This document shows positions 5,747-7,292 of a DNA stretch of 7,292 nucleotides, one piece after another. The notes under the pieces are model-generated. The model worked only from the letters and a program-made list of their open reading frames with translations, searched no databases and was not told the DNA's origin. Position 1 is the stretch's first letter, and every line of letters starts with the position of its first letter. Made by a program: the position numbers and the translations under genes. Source of the stretch: Methanomicrobiales archaeon (GTDB lineage Archaea; Halobacteriota; Methanomicrobia; Methanomicrobiales; JACTUA01); contig JAJRCP010000190.1 in the NCBI GenBank assembly GCA_028678885.1, forward strand, positions 1 through 7,292, given 5' to 3'.

Positions 5747-6175
5747 TCAGTCAATCCTCAATTGCGAAATAATCGTATTCACTTCTTTCAGACACGAATC
5801 GATCCGCTCCACCTCTTCCTCTGAAAGTGGGGAGAGAACCGCTTGAATCCGGGCCTTCATTTCATCCCGCTTCGCAAGGACCGCCGCGTATCCCTTCCTT
5901 GTGATCGCGATCCGGGTCACCCGACGATCTTCTTTCGAAGGTATCCCTCGGACCTTGCCCTCGCGGATGAGCCTCCCTATCAAAGCGGACATGCTGGGTT
6001 TGGAGCGATGGAGCCGGCTACCAATCTCTGAGATGGGGAGATTCTGGGTGGTGAGCAGGGAGAGCACCACATACTCCGGATCATGCATAATGGGCTTTCT
6101 TCCCCGCTGACGCATCGCAAAGATAGCAGTGCCGAGCTCGGAGATATTCTCAACAACTCGTTCGAAACGGTCCAT
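5747..6175 (-). CDS. MarR-family transcriptional regulator
   Basis: This 142-residue winged-helix DNA-binding protein is the likely repressor of the efflux operon it heads. The N-terminal dimerisation helix spans about 1-22. The helix-turn-helix is NLPISEIGSRLHRSKPSMSALIGRLIREG (45-73), with the recognition helix at about 58-70. The wing IPSKEDRRVTRIAITRKG (78-95) contains the diagnostic D-R-R (83-85). C-terminal dimer helices run from about 96 to 140. A single Cys (C128) is present. MarR repressors typically leave DNA when they bind small phenolic or toxic ligands that the pump exports. The frame is open to an ATG at 6247, but the extra 24 residues are hydrophobic and unlike MarR N-termini. 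The predicted TATA box and palindrome would also then be coding, so ATG 6175 is preferred. The gene ends one base before the adaptor start. Confidence 0.9.
   Translation of the reverse strand: MDRFERVVENISELGTAIFAMRQRGRKPIMHDPEYVVLSLLTTQNLPISEIGSRLHRSKPSMSALIGRLIREGKVRGIPSKEDRRVTRIAITRKGYAAVLAKRDEMKARIQAVLSPLSEEEVERIDSCLKEVNTIISQLRID
5754..5759 (-). promoter_or_regulatory. Shine-Dalgarno GAGGAT that decides the adaptor start
   Basis: On the minus strand GAGGAT lies inside the end of marR, eight bases before ATG 5745. This spacing favours the ATG over the in-frame TTG at 5754, which overlaps the motif's last base. Confidence 0.55.
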
Positions 6176-6208
6176 GGAGCGCAAGAATCTAAGGTTGATG
6201 ACAGGAAC

Positions 6209-6218
6209 GTAAATAGTT
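6209..6218 (-). promoter_or_regulatory. Candidate TATA box of the marR-adaptor-MFS operon
   Basis: The minus strand reads ACTATTTACG about 38 bases before the chosen marR ATG, predicting a leader of about a dozen bases. No Shine-Dalgarno is visible in that leader. The box lies almost entirely within the left arm of the 6211-6235 palindrome. Confidence 0.45.
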
Positions 6219-6235
6219 AATGACGTTAACCATTT
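6211..6235. promoter_or_regulatory. Putative MarR operator (25-bp imperfect palindrome)
   Basis: Arms AAATAGTTAA (6211-6220) and TTAACCATTT (6226-6235) are inverted copies with one mismatch in ten, separated by TGACG. The element overlaps the predicted marR TATA box, so a bound dimer would block TBP. Position and dyad symmetry suit MarR autorepression, but binding by this MarR is inferred. Confidence 0.55.
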
Positions 6236-6251
6236 TATGATTTTCAAATGG

Positions 6252-6287
6252 TATTCCTATGTAAGAGATAACTGTACGATAGGAATA
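6252..6287. repeat. Inverted repeat with perfect 9-bp arms
   Basis: TATTCCTAT (6252-6260) and ATAGGAATA (6279-6287) are perfect inverted copies with an 18-base spacer. They lie upstream of the marR promoter and downstream of the acyltransferase gene. They could be two half-sites for a regulator, or form an A+T-rich hairpin in the acyltransferase 3' end. The arms do not share sequence with the 6211-6235 palindrome. Confidence 0.5.
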
Positions 6288-6315
6288 GATTTCAAGCGCA
6301 TTATGGGAAGTGTAT

Positions 6316-6321
6316 AAAAAA
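6316..6321 (-). terminator. Oligo-T terminator candidate of the acyltransferase gene
   Basis: A run of six T on the minus strand begins nine bases after the acyltransferase stop codon, in the context CATTTTTTATAC. This is consistent with archaeal oligo-T termination. Confidence 0.45.
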
Positions 6322-6330
6322 TGAATGAAT

Positions 6331-7292
6331 TCAGACCTGTGCTTCAGCCTTCATTTTTGCTTTCATTCCAAACAAGAATCTGGTGACATAGGTCCTCCTC
6401 ACGAGTAAATCGTAAGCAAGAACGGTTCCCAGAAACGAAAGAAGTACAATGAGGCCGAACTGGGCAATCACCGGAATTGCCAGCTGGAGCACATAGAAGC
6501 CAACGATAACAATAACCGTCTGGTGCAGGATGTATAAGGGATAGGCACCTTCGGTAAAGTAGCTCAGGACCCTGTTGGTGATGTTGAGGATGCGCCTTCC
6601 GTAGGCCATGAAAGCCAAAACCACGAACCAGGAGACAAATCCATCCGCATAGACATTCATTAGTAAATCGCCTATTCCGGCAACACCTAACTGGCCCATG
6701 CCCACTATAATCGCAATGCCGATGAGGAACGGGACAAAGCCCAGGACAAGCAGGGTACGTCGGTGCGTATCTATGACATCTGTGAAGCGGCTGTCAGACA
6801 TAAGTATGAAGCCGCTGACGAAAAAGGCGATATAGAACAACGGGTTGCCACCCGCTAACTCCGGAAACTGGCTGAGCAGGACCAAGAAAAAAGGAACCAG
6901 CAAAAAAAGAACTCCAGGATTGGTGAAGGCATTCGCTAGCCGATTTATCCATTTCTTTCCTGGTTCGCTGTTCAGATAGAGAAAGAGCGAGAGGGCAACC
7001 AGGGAATATATGAAAAGATGGAAGATAAACCACAGCTGTCCAAAGGTCAGTCCTCCCAGATAATAGCCGTCCATGTCATTGAAATTCAGGTGGAAGAAGC
7101 TGGGATACCAAGATAAGTAGGTAATAGAAGTGTTGGAATGGCTTATCAGGCCCAGGTATGACTGGGGCGGGATTAAGACAAAGAGGCCGAAGAAGAAGGG
7201 GATTAACAATCGTTTGAAGCGCTCTTTCCGGTATTCGCTGCCGGCTCTGAATTGCAGTGCAAAGAAGGTGGAAGCGCCTGCCAAAAAGAAGA
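6331..7292 (-). CDS. Acyltransferase-3 family membrane protein (N-terminus off window)
   Basis: The frame runs from the right edge to TGA 6333-6331 and gives about 320 residues. A TTG at 7284 is internal (F-F-L-A-G-A-S-T-F-F-A-L), so the real start is outside. Roughly the first 50-80 residues are missing, including helix 1 with the usual catalytic His. What remains is a polytopic membrane protein. It shows the motif YRKERFKRLLIPFFFGLFVLIPPQSYL, typical of acyltransferase 3 (OafA/YrhL-like) proteins, then the loop facing LWFIFHLFIYSL, several hydrophobic helices, and the C-terminal SYFTEGAYPLYILHQTVIV, a hallmark of this family. A short basic tail (GMKAKMKAEAQV) follows. These enzymes transfer acyl groups such as acetyl or succinyl to sugars, lipids or cell-surface glycans; the acceptor is unknown. 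The 155-bp gap and T-run suggest it is independent of the marR operon. Confidence 0.9.
   Translation of the reverse strand, partial: FFLAGASTFFALQFRAGSEYRKERFKRLLIPFFFGLFVLIPPQSYLGLISHSNTSITYLSWYPSFFHLNFNDMDGYYLGGLTFGQLWFIFHLFIYSLVALSLFLYLNSEPGKKWINRLANAFTNPGVLFLLVPFFLVLLSQFPELAGGNPLFYIAFFVSGFILMSDSRFTDVIDTHRRTLLVLGFVPFLIGIAIIVGMGQLGVAGIGDLLMNVYADGFVSWFVVLAFMAYGRRILNITNRVLSYFTEGAYPLYILHQTVIVIVGFYVLQLAIPVIAQFGLIVLLSFLGTVLAYDLLVRRTYVTRFLFGMKAKMKAEAQV

Noticed and set aside
6176..6247. Longer MarR start at ATG 6247 adding 24 residues.
   Set aside because: The extra residues are hydrophobic and atypical for MarR N-termini, no Shine-Dalgarno precedes that ATG, and the extension would swallow the predicted promoter and palindrome.
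6794..7033. Minus-strand 79-codon frame inside the acyltransferase gene.
   Set aside because: It lies in a different frame of a gene with strong family motifs and shows no features of its own.

Overview
The window looks like a piece of a methanogenic euryarchaeal chromosome, probably of the order Methanomicrobiales or a close relative. Four things point there. The first gene has a DUF3303-like reading. The SRPBCC gene has a GGTGAT-type Shine-Dalgarno. Several starts have no Shine-Dalgarno but carry AT-rich TATA-like boxes at roughly archaeal spacing. There is also a small lipoprotein with a Thr/Pro-rich linker of the kind common in methanogens. Taxonomy is inferred from gene content and signals only; no rRNA or core marker gene is present.

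Layout. At 1-669, on the + strand, lie the C-terminal part of a DUF3303-like protein (its start is off the left edge) and an AHSA1/SRPBCC-domain protein. A symmetric T-rich/A-rich element at 731-750 separates them from a minus-strand cluster. That cluster (2837 down to 755) encodes an ABC-2 type exporter: an ATPase overlapping its permease by an ATGA, then a small four-helix membrane protein of unknown function. The ABC promoter region is shared divergently with a + strand lipoprotein gene (2982-3449). Next, again on the minus strand (6175 down to 3549), is a compact marR - HlyD-type adaptor - DHA2-type MFS exporter cluster. It is organised like bacterial emrRAB, but the adaptor has essentially no coiled-coil hairpin. 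Beyond a 155-bp intergenic region, a minus-strand acyltransferase-3 family membrane protein runs off the right edge.

How it may work together. The MarR protein probably represses its own operon, and a 25-bp imperfect palindrome overlaps the predicted marR TATA box. The adaptor and MFS protein would form a single-membrane drug or organic-compound efflux unit; no TolC-like partner is seen, nor expected in an archaeon. The ABC pair is a second, independent exporter, with its own near-perfect 20-bp palindrome just ahead of the start codon. Gene families here are ordinary. The points most worth a second look are the palindromes, the hairpin-less adaptor, the small membrane protein with an internal repeat behind the ABC genes, and a 23-codon micro-ORF after the MFS gene.
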